Below are positions 1-9,394 of a stretch of DNA of 64,000 bases, piece after piece (within the stretch, counting starts at the first letter, position 1; each line of letters begins with the position of its first letter). The stretch is taken from NCBI GenBank assembly GCA_963827155.1, contig CAWGZV010000002.1:1860001-1924000 (forward strand), read 5' to 3'. This DNA comes from UTCFX2 sp963827155 (GTDB lineage Bacteria; Chloroflexota; Anaerolineae; Anaerolineales; UBA4823). Both the position numbers and the translations under genes were made by a program. The notes beneath the pieces were generated by a model, which worked only from the letters and a program-made list of their open reading frames with translations, was not told the DNA's origin and did no database searches.

Positions 1-624
1 GGCGCTAATCCCGAATGTAAACCAGAACACTTACTCCAATTTGCAGTAATGGGATCTGTCTATTCGCATAAAGTCCTTGGGATTGAGAATCCGCGGGTAG
101 GTTTGCTCTCTAATGGAGAAGAAGCGGGAAAAGGCAATGAGTTAGTAAAACTAACCTACCCATTGCTCGAGAAGAGCGGTCTAAATTTTGTTGGGAATGT
201 CGAAGGAAAGGAATTATTTGGTGGTGAAGCCGATGTCGTGGTAACCGATGGTTTTACAGGAAATATCCTCCTCAAGGCTAGCGAAGCAGTTGCAAAGTTG
301 ATTACGGATGTCCTTCGTCAGGAGCTGACCAGTAGTCTTCGGATGAAAGCTGGGGCATTAATGGCTAAACCTGCCTTTTCACGATTAAAACAAATGTTAG
401 ATCCTGCGGAAGTAGGTGCGGCTCCGTTATTAGGTATCGATGGATTGGTCTTTGTTGGTCATGGACGTTCGGATGCACATGCCCTCGTTAGCGCCATAAA
501 CACTGCCCGCCGGGCAGTAACCGCGAATTTGATCTCTGCGCTGAATGACGCAATTCAAGAAAGACTAGCCGATCTCCCGTCAAATCAAAAAATTCTCGAT
601 CCAGGCGCCAAAATAGATGAATAG
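1..624 (+). CDS. plsX: Phosphate acyltransferase PlsX (3' part)
   Basis: C-terminal two thirds of PlsX, which makes acyl-phosphate from acyl-ACP for the first acylation of glycerol-3-phosphate at the membrane. The frame is open from base 1 (reading GANPECKPEHLLQFA before the first Met at 49), so the 5' end lies outside the window. Recognisable family stretches are NPRVGLLSNGEE, GNVEGKELF, DVVVTDGFTGNILLK and GHGRSDAHA. The stop overlaps the start of fabF by 8 bases, so the two fatty-acid/phospholipid genes are probably translated together. The identification is very secure; only the missing N-terminus is unknown. Confidence 0.96.
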   Translation, partial: GANPECKPEHLLQFAVMGSVYSHKVLGIENPRVGLLSNGEEAGKGNELVKLTYPLLEKSGLNFVGNVEGKELFGGEADVVVTDGFTGNILLKASEAVAKLITDVLRQELTSSLRMKAGALMAKPAFSRLKQMLDPAEVGAAPLLGIDGLVFVGHGRSDAHALVSAINTARRAVTANLISALNDAIQERLADLPSNQKILDPGAKIDE

Positions 625-1915
625 AATAGAAAAATCAAGTTCGCGGGTTTTAGTGACTGGAATGGGGGCAGTAAGTCCCCTCGGCTCTTCTCTTCCGCAG
701 TTTTGGGAAGGTTTAATTGCCGGAAAGTCTGGAATTAAGCAAATCACTGGTTTTAACCCTGAAGATTTCCCCTGTCAAATCGCAGGTGAGATCCCTGATT
801 TTTCGGCAGAATTGTTCATTGATAAGAAAGAAATTCGCCGAACCCCACGCACTTGCCAGATTTCATTAGGAGCAGCTCTGGAGGCAATGCAAGACGCCGG
901 CTTACCAGACCAAGCTTCCGATCCAGAGCGAACTGCTGTAATTTTTGGGTCAATTGTAGGCGGAATTGATAAATTGGAAGAAGGGGTGATGACCCTCAGA
1001 AATCACGGACCTTCAAAGGTCAGCCCATTCATGCTGCCAACAGGTATCCCAAATATCCCGGCTTTTTCGATCGCTCAGAGATTTAATTGTTTAGGTGAAA
1101 ATTTAACAATCTCGACTGCCTGCGCGACGGGGACACAAGCGATAGGACAAGCCGCCGAATTCATACGAAATGGTAGAGCAGACATTGCCATTACTGGCGG
1201 AGCTGAAGCAATTGTGCGAGATTGGGCAATTGCTGGATTTTGCGCTATGCGGGCTTTACCGCTTTCTTATAACGTAAATCCCACATTTGCCTCGCGCCCT
1301 TTCGATGCCAAGAGAGAGGGTTTTATTCTCTCGGAAGGAAGTGGGATTCTAATTCTTGAAAGCGAGGAACATGCCCTTAAGCGAGGTGCTCGGGTTTATG
1401 CTGAAATCATCGGTCAAGCCTCATCCTCCGATGCATTTCACTTTGCAGCTCCCGAACCTGAAGGGAAAGGGGCAGAACGCGCTATGCGTTGGGCGCTCAG
1501 CGATGCTGGCATTTCACCCAGTGATGTGGATTATGTGAATGCTCATGGGACCTCCACTCCCCTCAATGACGTTACGGAGACACGTGCAATCAAATCGCTT
1601 TTTGGCGAACATTCCTATCAGTTATCGATCAGTTCGATTAAATCCATGATTGGACACGCGATGGGAGCCGCGGGTGCTTTGGAGGCAATCTCAACCATCT
1701 TGACGATTTATCACGGGAAGATCCCGCCAACCATTAATTACGAAAATCCAGATCCGGAATGTGATCTCGATTACACCCCAAACACTTTTCGTAATAAGAA
1801 TGTAAACATCGCGATTTCCAATTCATTCGGGATTGGCGGTCAAAACGCTTGTCTGGTGATTAAAAATATATCGATTAATCAAAAACTCTTTTTAGGGAAT
1901 GGATTATTAACATGA
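617..1915 (+). CDS. fabF: 3-oxoacyl-ACP synthase II (KAS II)
   Basis: 432-residue condensing enzyme that elongates acyl-ACP with malonyl-ACP in the cytoplasmic type II fatty acid synthase. The Cys-His-His set is visible: the nucleophile Cys169 in ISTACATGTQ, the His in VNAHGTSTPLND (near residue 310) and the His in SMIGHAMGAAGA (near 346). The late glycine motif reads FGIGGQNA, with Gln where His is usual. Slightly longer than the usual 410-415 residues because of a short basic N-terminus and a longer tail. It follows plsX with an 8-base overlap and its own stop overlaps the next start (ATGA), indicating one operon. A second fabF copy at 51.0-52.3 kb is broken, so this is the likely functional enzyme. 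Confidence 0.95.
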   Translation: MNRIEKSSSRVLVTGMGAVSPLGSSLPQFWEGLIAGKSGIKQITGFNPEDFPCQIAGEIPDFSAELFIDKKEIRRTPRTCQISLGAALEAMQDAGLPDQASDPERTAVIFGSIVGGIDKLEEGVMTLRNHGPSKVSPFMLPTGIPNIPAFSIAQRFNCLGENLTISTACATGTQAIGQAAEFIRNGRADIAITGGAEAIVRDWAIAGFCAMRALPLSYNVNPTFASRPFDAKREGFILSEGSGILILESEEHALKRGARVYAEIIGQASSSDAFHFAAPEPEGKGAERAMRWALSDAGISPSDVDYVNAHGTSTPLNDVTETRAIKSLFGEHSYQLSISSIKSMIGHAMGAAGALEAISTILTIYHGKIPPTINYENPDPECDLDYTPNTFRNKNVNIAISNSFGIGGQNACLVIKNISINQKLFLGNGLLT

Positions 1916-2607
1916 ATATTTATCGAAACGAAAAATTAATCAAGCGAAATGGTCGAATAGCCCAAATAGGATTAATTGTCACATTGGCAGTCCTTGTTGG
2001 CGGCATGATCCTTTCATTTCAGAGACCGGATCAGATTCTGTTTGCTTACGGCTTACTTTTGGTCGGTTTTGTCCTTTTCCAAATCACGATTTACTTTCAA
2101 AACCGTTGGGGCAGAAAACCCCGCCCTGATACATTACTTGACAGTGCATTAAAAGGTCTGGATAAGAAATTCAGTCTTTACCATTACTTATCGCCGGTCA
2201 GCCACCTTTTAATCGGACCTACCGGGATTTGGGTTTTGCTCCCTTATTACCAGCGTGGAACTATAAGCTTTTCAAACGGACGTTACCAACAGAAAGGGCG
2301 GAATTTGTATTGGAAAATTTTCGGTCAGGAAGGTCTTGGCCGCCCAGAATTGGAAATCGCAAACGCCAAATCATCAATAGATAAATTTGTTCAGGAAAAA
2401 TTTCCCGATCAAGCCCTTCCACCAGCTGATGCGTTGATGGTTTTTACTGAATTCGCGGACGATTATTGAGATACCTCAAGACACAGATCTCCCAGCGGCT
2501 GCAATCGCCTTAAAGAGTTAAAGGAGACGATCAGAAAAGCTGGAAAAAACAAATCATTAGCTGCCGATAAAGTCAAGCTCTTAGAAGACGTGATCCCTAG
2601 AGAATAA
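1912..2607 (+). CDS. NERD-like membrane protein, frame broken twice near the 3' end
   Basis: Two transmembrane helices (about residues 20-65) followed by a cytoplasmic domain that resembles the NERD (nuclease-related) fold: HLLIGPTGIWVLLPYY sits where NERD proteins have a histidine/glycine strand followed by an ExK active-site motif, but the ExK itself is absent, so nuclease activity is doubtful. The literal frame stops at 2467-2469. Protein-like sequence then continues in the +1 frame (EIPQDTDLPAAAIALK) and returns to the original frame at the TTAAAGAG run (2512-2518) as KELKETIRKAGKNK, ending at TAA 2605-2607. Two compensating single-base errors explain this. The start ATG overlaps the fabF stop. 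Function unknown. Confidence 0.6.
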
Positions 2608-2656
2608 ACAACTACCAAAACCCTATTCAGTAACTGAATTTCCGATAGGAGATCAT

Positions 2657-3640
2657 ATGGAATATCGCGAGCTTGGGAGAACCGGTTTTCATGTTTCTAC
2701 GATCAGCTTTGGAGCATGGGCTATTGGTGGAAGTTGGGGGAAGGTAAATGACCAGGAATCGTACTCTTCCTTGTGCGAAGCAGTGAATAGGGGGGTTAAT
2801 TTCTTCGATACGGCAGACGTTTATGGAGATGGACGAAGTGAGAAGCTTCTCGCCAGGCTTAAAAAAGAAAATAATCACGAAATCGTCATCGCAACCAAAG
2901 CCGGTCGGAGATTGGACCCTCATATAGCAAGCGGCTATAACCGGAAAAATCTCACCGCATTCATAAACCGAAGTCTGAAAAACCTAGATCTTGAAGCGTT
3001 GGATCTGCTCCAGCTTCACTGCCCTCCAACGGAAGTCTATTATATGCCAGAGGTTTTTGGCATATTGGACGACTTACAGCAAACTGGTAAGCTCCGATTT
3101 TATGGCGTCAGTGTAGAAAAAGTCGAAGAAGCTTTGAAAGCAATTGAGTATCCTGGTGTCCAAAGCGTTCAAATCATCTTTAATATATTTCGCCAGCGTC
3201 CAGCAGATCTTTTCTTTCAGGCAGCCATCAAGCATAAAGTAGGGATTTTAGCCAGACTCCCACTTTCTTCTGGAATGCTCGCTGGAAAAATGAATCACAA
3301 AACTGAATTCGAGCCGGATGACCACCGCAGAGAAAACATCCATGGTGAATTATTCGACCGCGGCGAAACGTTTTCCGGTGTTGATTTTGAAACAGGGCTC
3401 CAGGCGGTAGAAGCTTTGCGAACGCTTGTCCCTCAAGGTTGGACCATGGCCCAATTCGCTATGCGATGGATCTTAATGTTCGAAGCAGTAACATGCGCGA
3501 TCCCTGGTGCAAAACGGCCTCAACAGGTCTTGGAAAATATCCGGGCTTCAGATCTTCCGCCGCTACCTGAAATTGTGATGCATCAGGTTTCAGAGATTTA
3601 CAATCGAATGATAAAGAATCAGGTCCACCAATATTGGTAG
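2657..3640 (+). CDS. Aldo/keto reductase
   Basis: 327-residue AKR-superfamily oxidoreductase, a TIM barrel using NADPH to reduce carbonyl compounds. The N-terminus MEYRELGRTGFHVSTISFG is typical of the AKR11/12-like bacterial group. The catalytic tetrad is visible: Asp51 and Tyr56 in DTADVYG, Lys81 in ATKAG and His121 in LLQLHC. The start ATG at 2657 follows a good ribosome site (AGGAG, 2648-2652 region). The preceding gene is unrelated and the next one points the other way, so it is probably monocistronic. The substrate cannot be deduced from sequence. Confidence 0.92.
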   Translation: MEYRELGRTGFHVSTISFGAWAIGGSWGKVNDQESYSSLCEAVNRGVNFFDTADVYGDGRSEKLLARLKKENNHEIVIATKAGRRLDPHIASGYNRKNLTAFINRSLKNLDLEALDLLQLHCPPTEVYYMPEVFGILDDLQQTGKLRFYGVSVEKVEEALKAIEYPGVQSVQIIFNIFRQRPADLFFQAAIKHKVGILARLPLSSGMLAGKMNHKTEFEPDDHRRENIHGELFDRGETFSGVDFETGLQAVEALRTLVPQGWTMAQFAMRWILMFEAVTCAIPGAKRPQQVLENIRASDLPPLPEIVMHQVSEIYNRMIKNQVHQYW

Positions 3641-3651
3641 GTCTTAATCCA

Positions 3652-4464
3652 TCAAGATGCGCTCTTTTTTCTGCTCCAGAGTATGAGCAGAATCACGCCA
3701 AAAATCAATCCAGCAATTCCAGCGGCAAATCCCAGTAATCGTAAAGCAGCTGGAAGCTCTTTAGATGGTAAAGGTCCATGCACAATGGGTTGAGGAGTAT
3801 TTATCGCGCTCAAGGTAACTGATTCTGGTGGAGTGTTAGCTGGGGATTGCAAGGTTTGGGTAATAAGAGGAGTTTTTAGAAGGGAAAATGTGCCGTTATC
3901 AGTTGTTTTGGATCGTATGGCATGCGTCATTTTTTCAGCTGGTTTTTCATTACTCATCCACAAAAAAACAGCCAGGGCACTGTAATCATTTTCACTCAAA
4001 ATTCCTGGAGATTGTGGAGGATGGGTTTCTTCTAAATATGCCAAAATCCTGCTAAATTCCGAGTAATCCCTGAGCGCGTCCGATTTTGATATGATAGCCG
4101 GCACATAAGTAGGAATAGGAAACCCTTCATCTTGAGGTCTGCCTCCATGGCATCCTTTACCCCAACAGTACTGGTGGTCTTCCTCCCAGATTTTCCGGAA
4201 ATCGTCTGTTAATCCTTGTCCAAGGTCTCCATGGCAGGGCATGCAGTGAAAGTAATAAAGATATCTCCCTGACTCAAATTCCGAAGGATTGTCGGAGAGA
4301 TCAGGCGTTGCAAAGGGGTCGTATGTTGGCCTCGTTAGCACCGCTGAAGCTGGTGATGAGGTTGGTGAAACTGCTGCAGTACCTTCACCCGCAGCAATCA
4401 TAACTAAAATACTCCCTCCCGCAAATACGATTAGAGATAGGAGAACAGGACGAAATATTCTCAT
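3652..4464 (-). CDS. Membrane-anchored c-type cytochrome
   Basis: 270-residue exported protein. A signal peptide or anchor (residues 5-30, LLSLIVFAGGSILVMIAA) is followed by a Ser/Thr/Pro-rich spacer and a cytochrome c domain with a heme site CMPCH at 74-78. A second possible heme ligand site is Cys100-X4-Cys105-His106 (CWGKGCH), a non-standard spacing. A Ser/Thr/Pro linker leads to a C-terminal membrane helix (about 240-262) with a basic cytoplasmic end. It probably sits outside the membrane as an electron carrier, anchored by the C-terminal helix. It is convergent with the aldo/keto reductase and separated from the upstream SPFH gene by a terminator. The partner enzyme is not encoded nearby. 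Confidence 0.82.
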   Translation of the reverse strand: MRIFRPVLLSLIVFAGGSILVMIAAGEGTAAVSPTSSPASAVLTRPTYDPFATPDLSDNPSEFESGRYLYYFHCMPCHGDLGQGLTDDFRKIWEEDHQYCWGKGCHGGRPQDEGFPIPTYVPAIISKSDALRDYSEFSRILAYLEETHPPQSPGILSENDYSALAVFLWMSNEKPAEKMTHAIRSKTTDNGTFSLLKTPLITQTLQSPANTPPESVTLSAINTPQPIVHGPLPSKELPAALRLLGFAAGIAGLIFGVILLILWSRKKSAS

Positions 4465-4470
4465 TCCACG

Positions 4471-4504
4471 AAAAAAGGACTGTCCTAATAATTGAACAGT
4501 CCTT
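4471..4504 (-). terminator. Rho-independent terminator of the SPFH operon
   Basis: Inverted repeat AAGGACTGT (4475-4483) and ACAGTCCTT (4496-4504). Read on the minus strand the hairpin is followed directly by a run of six T (4476-4471). It lies about 100 bases downstream of the SPFH-HTH stop and just before the cytochrome gene start, so it should separate the two transcripts. Confidence 0.85.
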
Positions 4505-4606
4505 ATCTTAGGCTGTAAAAACTATCGTCTCCATCAAATAAAAATGGAATGAATAAGCGGCTAAATTCCTCAACTTTGGATAATTAAGGAAAAATATCTT
4601 TTATCC

Positions 4607-5668
4607 TCATCCAGCCAAAAATGCTTCGATCGCCTCTTTGCTGATCCGGTATGCATTTCCGATCTTCTTGGCTTTCAGGTCACCAGACTGGATAGCAGCA
4701 ACCACATCTTCCTCAGACACACGCAGGAATTGTGCTGCCTCCCCAGGGGTCATAACAGACGGTATGGTACCAGCGGGAGCGCCGCCTGAAGGCTGCTGGG
4801 GAGATTGTCCTCCGCTTTGCTGACCTGTCATCCCACTTAAAGCAGTCCCCAACACATTCCCAATTCCTACCCCGGCGCCAATACCAGCTGTCAAACCCGC
4901 ACCTCCGCTTGGATTCTGTGCCGCATCCCTCAGGGCATCTGCTGCTTGAAGCTGTGTATAGGTTGTCATATCCAGCATGCCCATTGCCCGCAGCTCTTCT
5001 GCCGATTTACTGGACGGCTTGAGATTCTCAACATAGAAATTCTTCAAAGTTAACCCGATTGCCAGGAAATCGTCTTGCGATTTTGCCCGCACACCCGCTC
5101 CAAGCTCTTCGGTGAGACCAATTAATTCTGGAACGCTGTATTTTGCAGCCGTCTCTCCTAATAAGTCCTGCAGCTTAGATAGAAGCATCGAGCGTAATCG
5201 GGATTCAATGTCCGAAAAACGATAAGTGCCTTGAGTTCCAACGATTTGTGTGACAAATTGCTGGGGATCCTTGACTTGAAATCCGTAAGAACCAAATCCT
5301 TGAAGCAGTGCAACTCCTAAACCCATATTGGGGTTCCTGACGATAATAGGTTGAGGCGTACCCCATTTTCGATCTGCGAACTCACGCATTGAAATAAAAT
5401 AGACTTCAGCCGGGAATGGAGTTCGCTCGTTGAAAAGTTTTCCAAGTTTCTCAATCAGCAAAGGAATATTATACGTGACCAGGGTATGCCGACCTGGACC
5501 GAAAACATCCATTGCGTTGCCATCTCGAAAAAAGACTGCAGTCTGCGATTCGCGAACAACCAGTTGCGAACCCAGGCGCACCGAACCTTGTCCTTGCTCT
5601 GGAATGCGGTGAACAATTTCGTCTCGCATTTCATTCGGATATTCAATCAAATCTATGATCCTGGTCAT
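4607..5668 (-). CDS. SPFH-domain protein with C-terminal excisionase-type HTH
   Basis: 353 residues. Residues about 20-250 form an SPFH/virion-core-like domain (YdjI type), with the recognisable stretches DGNAMDVFGPGRHTLVT and GSYGFQVKDPQQFV. A Gly/Gln/Pro/Ser-rich flexible linker follows (about 255-305). The last 50 residues (MTPGEAAQFLRVSEEDVVAAIQ onwards) are an excisionase/MerR-type helix-turn-helix of the kind that reads DNA or serves as a docking module. SPFH proteins usually assemble as rings at membranes; the HTH end is unusual for that class and its target is unknown. The gene follows the 176-residue coiled-coil protein at 5724-6254 by 55 bases, so the two are probably co-transcribed and may act together. 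Confidence 0.85.
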   Translation of the reverse strand: MTRIIDLIEYPNEMRDEIVHRIPEQGQGSVRLGSQLVVRESQTAVFFRDGNAMDVFGPGRHTLVTYNIPLLIEKLGKLFNERTPFPAEVYFISMREFADRKWGTPQPIIVRNPNMGLGVALLQGFGSYGFQVKDPQQFVTQIVGTQGTYRFSDIESRLRSMLLSKLQDLLGETAAKYSVPELIGLTEELGAGVRAKSQDDFLAIGLTLKNFYVENLKPSSKSAEELRAMGMLDMTTYTQLQAADALRDAAQNPSGGAGLTAGIGAGVGIGNVLGTALSGMTGQQSGGQSPQQPSGGAPAGTIPSVMTPGEAAQFLRVSEEDVVAAIQSGDLKAKKIGNAYRISKEAIEAFLAG

Positions 5669-5723
5669 AATATTCTCTCCTGGATTTCACATTCTTGAAA
5701 ATATCAAACAAAAAGCCCCTCAA

Positions 5724-6254
5724 TTATTGAGTCGTGGCAGGGCTTAGAATCGCTTCTTCACGGCGATCAAAAACATCGATACATTGTTGCGTTACCGTTT
5801 TAAGATTTCTGAATGCTGCCGGTAGACCATCTGTGCCAACAGAAGCTTCGACATTATCAACTGCACGCCCAACCTCATCACCGAGAGCCAACATCTGATA
5901 GTCGTACTCGTAAAGGCGTAATAATTCTTCCTCGTTTATCTTTACAGCATCAAATAACCCTGAGTAGCCCCGCGTTGCTCTTCGAATTCGATCTGCAAAT
6001 GTTCTGAGCTTGATTGCCGATGCCTCCAGGTCATCGATATATTGAATATCTCCAGAGCTGATGAAATCACGCTGTAATTGAGATATGCGGCCCCATTGTT
6101 GTTCAAATCGATCTGCGATCGTCTCACGCAGAAGTTTATCCGAATCACGACGAGCCTGGCGTTCCATATATCCTTTAAAACCCGGGATGTAGTTGAGAAT
6201 TTTCTTGAAGGGATCCATCTCCGATTTAATGGTATCGAAAAGTTGATCAGACAT
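5724..6254 (-). CDS. Conserved hypothetical helical protein, partner of the SPFH protein
   Basis: 176 residues, no family recognised with confidence. It is strongly helical and charged with no membrane segment or signal peptide. The N-terminal part, GFKGYMERQARRDSDKLLRE, resembles the start of small Chloroflexi proteins found beside SPFH genes, and the middle (residues 45-110) has heptad-like leucines compatible with a coiled coil. It is the first gene of the two-gene unit with the SPFH-HTH protein. Start ATG 6252-6254 is preceded on the minus strand by an AAGGAG ribosome site. A scaffold or adaptor role is inference only. Confidence 0.75.
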   Translation of the reverse strand: MSDQLFDTIKSEMDPFKKILNYIPGFKGYMERQARRDSDKLLRETIADRFEQQWGRISQLQRDFISSGDIQYIDDLEASAIKLRTFADRIRRATRGYSGLFDAVKINEEELLRLYEYDYQMLALGDEVGRAVDNVEASVGTDGLPAAFRNLKTVTQQCIDVFDRREEAILSPATTQ

Positions 6255-6814
6255 GCCTGACTCCTTTGAAGTTAATAATTTCTGACCGGATAATCAATCC
6301 AAGTTCTTCGAGACAAGTAACTGTATAGATTATAGTCTTAGTTTTGTCTGCGTGCAACATATGTGAAGTTTGATCATGATTCTGTCAAAATTTTCAAGCC
6401 TCATTATTACTACGAGGGTAAGTTAGAACAGTTGCAAAGAGATTTTGCTATTTAAGGGTTCTTTGTTGAGAAGAAATGTCTGGAGGATATTTTCCAGTCG
6501 TTTTAATAAGTCAATATCTTCAATTGATCGAAGCACTGATGTTTACATCTGGATTGTTCAAATCTCACAATTCATTTTTTCCCAGAAGAAATTCATCCAT
6601 TCACCTTCGATTGATTGCATCTCTGAAATTTAGTCCAGAATCTGCACATCTTAAACATTGTCTCAAATACTTATCCCTTACCAGCCAAACTGGATAATCG
6701 AGTGGCAGTCAGGCGCCCAGGGTCAGGGCAATCATCGATTAGAAAATGTTATAATCTACCGGCGAAATGCCCATAACATAAACGTTGTATTGATCCTTAT
6801 ACAGGAGTATGGAT
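6255..6814. other. Intergenic region, about 550 bases, no convincing gene
   Basis: AT-rich divergent region between the SPFH unit (minus) and the aldolase-like gene (plus). Short open frames exist on both strands but lack ribosome sites, have no recognisable protein features, and are interrupted by stops. A TATAAT hexamer at 6750-6755 is a plausible -10 element for the plus-strand gene about 60 bases downstream; no good -35 is visible. Minus-strand promoter elements for the SPFH unit are probably between 6260 and 6350 (AT-rich, TATAGATTATAG). Confidence 0.4.
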
Positions 6815-8237
6815 ATGAATAAGCAAGACCTGCATGACCTTTTAGCACTTTTAGATAACAGTGTCCAGGTGCAAGAAGGCAAAGTCGATATTTTGGATGC
6901 CCCTAGGTTGCGAGCAACCATCCACCGTCTGGCGGAAGTCTCAGCGTTAGAATCTGGCTCGCGCCAGGGATTGGCTCGATTTTTGGTGAGAATGATTGCA
7001 GAGAAAAAAGGGATCTTCCCTGCATCCATCAATGATCTCTATATGGCTCGCGGCAGAGGTGAGGTACCGACCAATTTTACAGTCCCTGCCATGAATTTAC
7101 GCGCCATGGCGTTTGATTCCGCCAAAGCCGTTTTCCGTGCTGCTCGAAAAATTGATGCCGCAGCAATTATTTTTGAGATTGCTCGGTCAGAAATGGCTTA
7201 TACAGACCAACGACCTGCTGAGTATGTCACAAGTGTGCTCGCCGCTGCAGTTGCTGAAGATTACACGAGCCCTGTATTTATTCAGGGTGATCATTTTCAA
7301 GTTTCAGCAAAACGCTTTGCAAGCGCCCCAGATGCTGAGCTGCAAGCTGTCAAAGATTTAATTATTGAAGCCCTCAAAGCCGGTTTTTTCAACATCGATA
7401 TCGATACTTCGACTCTGGTTGACCTGAGTAAATCTAACATTTTGGAACAACAGGCTTTAAATACTTCGCTTTCGGCGATGTACACCGAATTCATTCGATC
7501 GAACGAACCAACCGGAGTGACTGTCTCCATTGGCGGAGAGATTGGCGAAGTGGGTGGTCAAAACTCCACCGAAGAAGAACTGTGCGCCTACATGGATGGA
7601 TATTCAACAGAATTAAGCAAGCTGGCTCCCAAGGCGATTGGCATCAGCAAGATAAGCATCCAGACAGGTACCTCACACGGCGGAGTCGTCTTACCAGATG
7701 GGTCGATTGCCACCGTGAGCGTTGATTTTAATACTTTAAAGAAACTCAGCGAGATTGCCAGGATTGAATTTGGTCTCGGTGGTGCCGTTCAACACGGGGC
7801 ATCCACTCTTCCGGAAGACGCCTTCGGCAAATTCGTTGACAGCTTTGCCGTCGAGGTCCATCTTGCGACAAATTTCCAAACAATGCTTTATGATCGGCTG
7901 CCAGTAGATCTGCGCTCAGAGATCTATGCTTTCCTGGACGAAAAATATGCAGTCGAACGGAAACCGGATATGACAAGCGAGCAGTTTTACTACAAGACTC
8001 TGAAAGAATGCAGTCGGACCTTTTAAAAAGCAGGTCTGGAACTTATCTGCCGCCAAGAAAGAGGAGATAGGACAGGCCTGGGAAGAGCAGTTCAGCAAAT
8101 TATTCCTGCTTCTCGGTCAATCCGGAACCCGAAAATTCGTTGAACAGACCATTAAGCCAATTGTTGTCAAACCAGACCTGCAATTCTACCTGGGTGAAGA
8201 TGTCGCTGCTGGCGATGTCTCTGATCTCGCAGATTGA
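6815..8237 (+). CDS. Class II fructose-bisphosphate aldolase-like protein, single frameshift
   Basis: About 473 residues once the break is repaired. It resembles class II (zinc) aldolases: FTVPAMNLRAM at the strand 1 position, QGDHFQ where the zinc His-Asp motif lies, GGEIGEVGGQNSTEEE, IQTGTSHGG and AVQHGASTLPEDAF as the later metal and phosphate loops. It is longer than ordinary Fba (about 300 residues) and carries N- and C-terminal extensions, so the exact substrate (a sugar bisphosphate) is open. The literal frame stops at 8024-8026, but GPFKKQVWNLSAAKKEE continues in the +1 frame to TGA 8235-8237; one extra base near 8003-8006 explains it. The start at 6815 is chosen because AGGAG (6803-6807) is well spaced from it, unlike the ATG at 6809. 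Confidence 0.75.
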
Positions 8238-8339
8238 ATGGAATACCACTTAAAAGAGACGCAAACTGGAACAGCATTCAAATTTCTTAGCTGGACTCGA
8301 CCAGGAACTTGGGGTTAATTCTGAATTTTCCCAATAAAA

Positions 8340-8382
8340 AAATAAGGATTTGGGCTCAGGTGCCTCCCAAGTCCTTATTTTT
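8340..8382 (+). terminator. Rho-independent terminator after the aldolase-like gene
   Basis: Arms AAATAAGGATTTGGG (8340-8354) and CCCAAGTCCTTATTT (8366-8380) pair over 15 positions with one G-T pair, followed by further T residues (8378-8382). It lies about 100 bases after the repaired stop of the aldolase-like gene. The A-rich left flank means it could also act on the minus strand. Confidence 0.85.
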
Positions 8383-8480
8383 CTCGCTCGATGGTTTACT
8401 CAACATTGAGGAAATGGATCTTCCTGGTCCTTGCGAATAATCAAGGAAAGATATTAGAAGGATAGAATGAAGATCGTCGA

Positions 8481-9368
8481 ATGAAAAGCGGAGTGGTTTC
8501 TGCTGCCTTGGCATATATTCTTTGGGGATTCTTCCCAATTTATTTTAAGTTTATCCATGATGTTCCCGCAATTCAGATCGTTGGACACCGGATTGTCTGG
8601 TCTTTCGTATTCTTGTCGCTTTTGGTGCTCCTGCGTAAAGAGTGGAAACAGCTGCAGGGTAAAATCCAAGGACCAAGATTCTTATCAATTTTCTTCGTTT
8701 CTTCTCTGCTATTGGCGACCAACTGGTTGGTCTACGTTTATGGAGTCAACGCAGGTTTTATCATCGAGACGAGTTTGGGTTATTTTATTAGCCCGCTAGC
8801 CAGTGTTCTTTTCGGAGTTGTATTCTTGCGTGAAAGGCTTCGCGCTTTTCAATGGATCCCTGTCGTCTTAGCGGTTGCAGGCGTGCTTTATCTCACTTTT
8901 CTTTATGGGCGCTTGCCCTGGATTGCACTTCTACTGGCGCTTTCTTTCAGCTTGTACGGATTAGTAAAAAAAACCGCCCCAATCTCTTCATTCCATGGAT
9001 TGGTTCTTGAAACCGGTATGCTGTTCATCCCCAGCATGATCTTTTTACTGATCATCAATAATCAAGGAATAGGATCTTTCGGGCAAGCTGATCTCCAAAC
9101 CACTGTTTTATTGATCTTGACCGGTCCTATCACCGCTATTCCGCTTCTACTTTTTGGTTCGGCGGCAAGACGCATCGATCTTACTTTATTGGGATTGCTC
9201 CAATATATCTCCCCAACGATTCAATTCCTGATAGGGGTGATCATATTCAAAGAATCCTTCTCGACATCAACTTTGATCGGCTTCATTTTCATCTGGCTGG
9301 CATTGATCTTTCTTTGGCTTGAATCCTTCATTGGACATCGCAAATCATTGGCATTGGAACCCAACTAG
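8481..9368 (+). CDS. rarD: EamA-family transporter, RarD type
   Basis: 295-residue inner-membrane protein with about ten hydrophobic helices, matching the DMT superfamily RarD group: the N-terminus MKSGVVSAALAYILWGFFPIYFK and HRIVWSFVFL, plus the later NWLVYVYGVNAGFIIETSLGY segment, are characteristic. It presumably exports or exchanges a small metabolite; E. coli RarD was named for chloramphenicol sensitivity but its substrate is not established. The gene is flanked by a terminator and a convergent gene, so it is transcribed alone. Confidence 0.92.
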   Translation: MKSGVVSAALAYILWGFFPIYFKFIHDVPAIQIVGHRIVWSFVFLSLLVLLRKEWKQLQGKIQGPRFLSIFFVSSLLLATNWLVYVYGVNAGFIIETSLGYFISPLASVLFGVVFLRERLRAFQWIPVVLAVAGVLYLTFLYGRLPWIALLLALSFSLYGLVKKTAPISSFHGLVLETGMLFIPSMIFLLIINNQGIGSFGQADLQTTVLLILTGPITAIPLLLFGSAARRIDLTLLGLLQYISPTIQFLIGVIIFKESFSTSTLIGFIFIWLALIFLWLESFIGHRKSLALEPN

Positions 9369-9394
9369 TCAATATATTGTCGCTTGAAAACTCA

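Noticed and set aside
6476..6697. Short plus-strand frame of 73 codons in the gap before the aldolase-like gene
   Set aside because: Serine- and phenylalanine-rich noise-like sequence, no ribosome site; the opposite strand is also stop-ridden.
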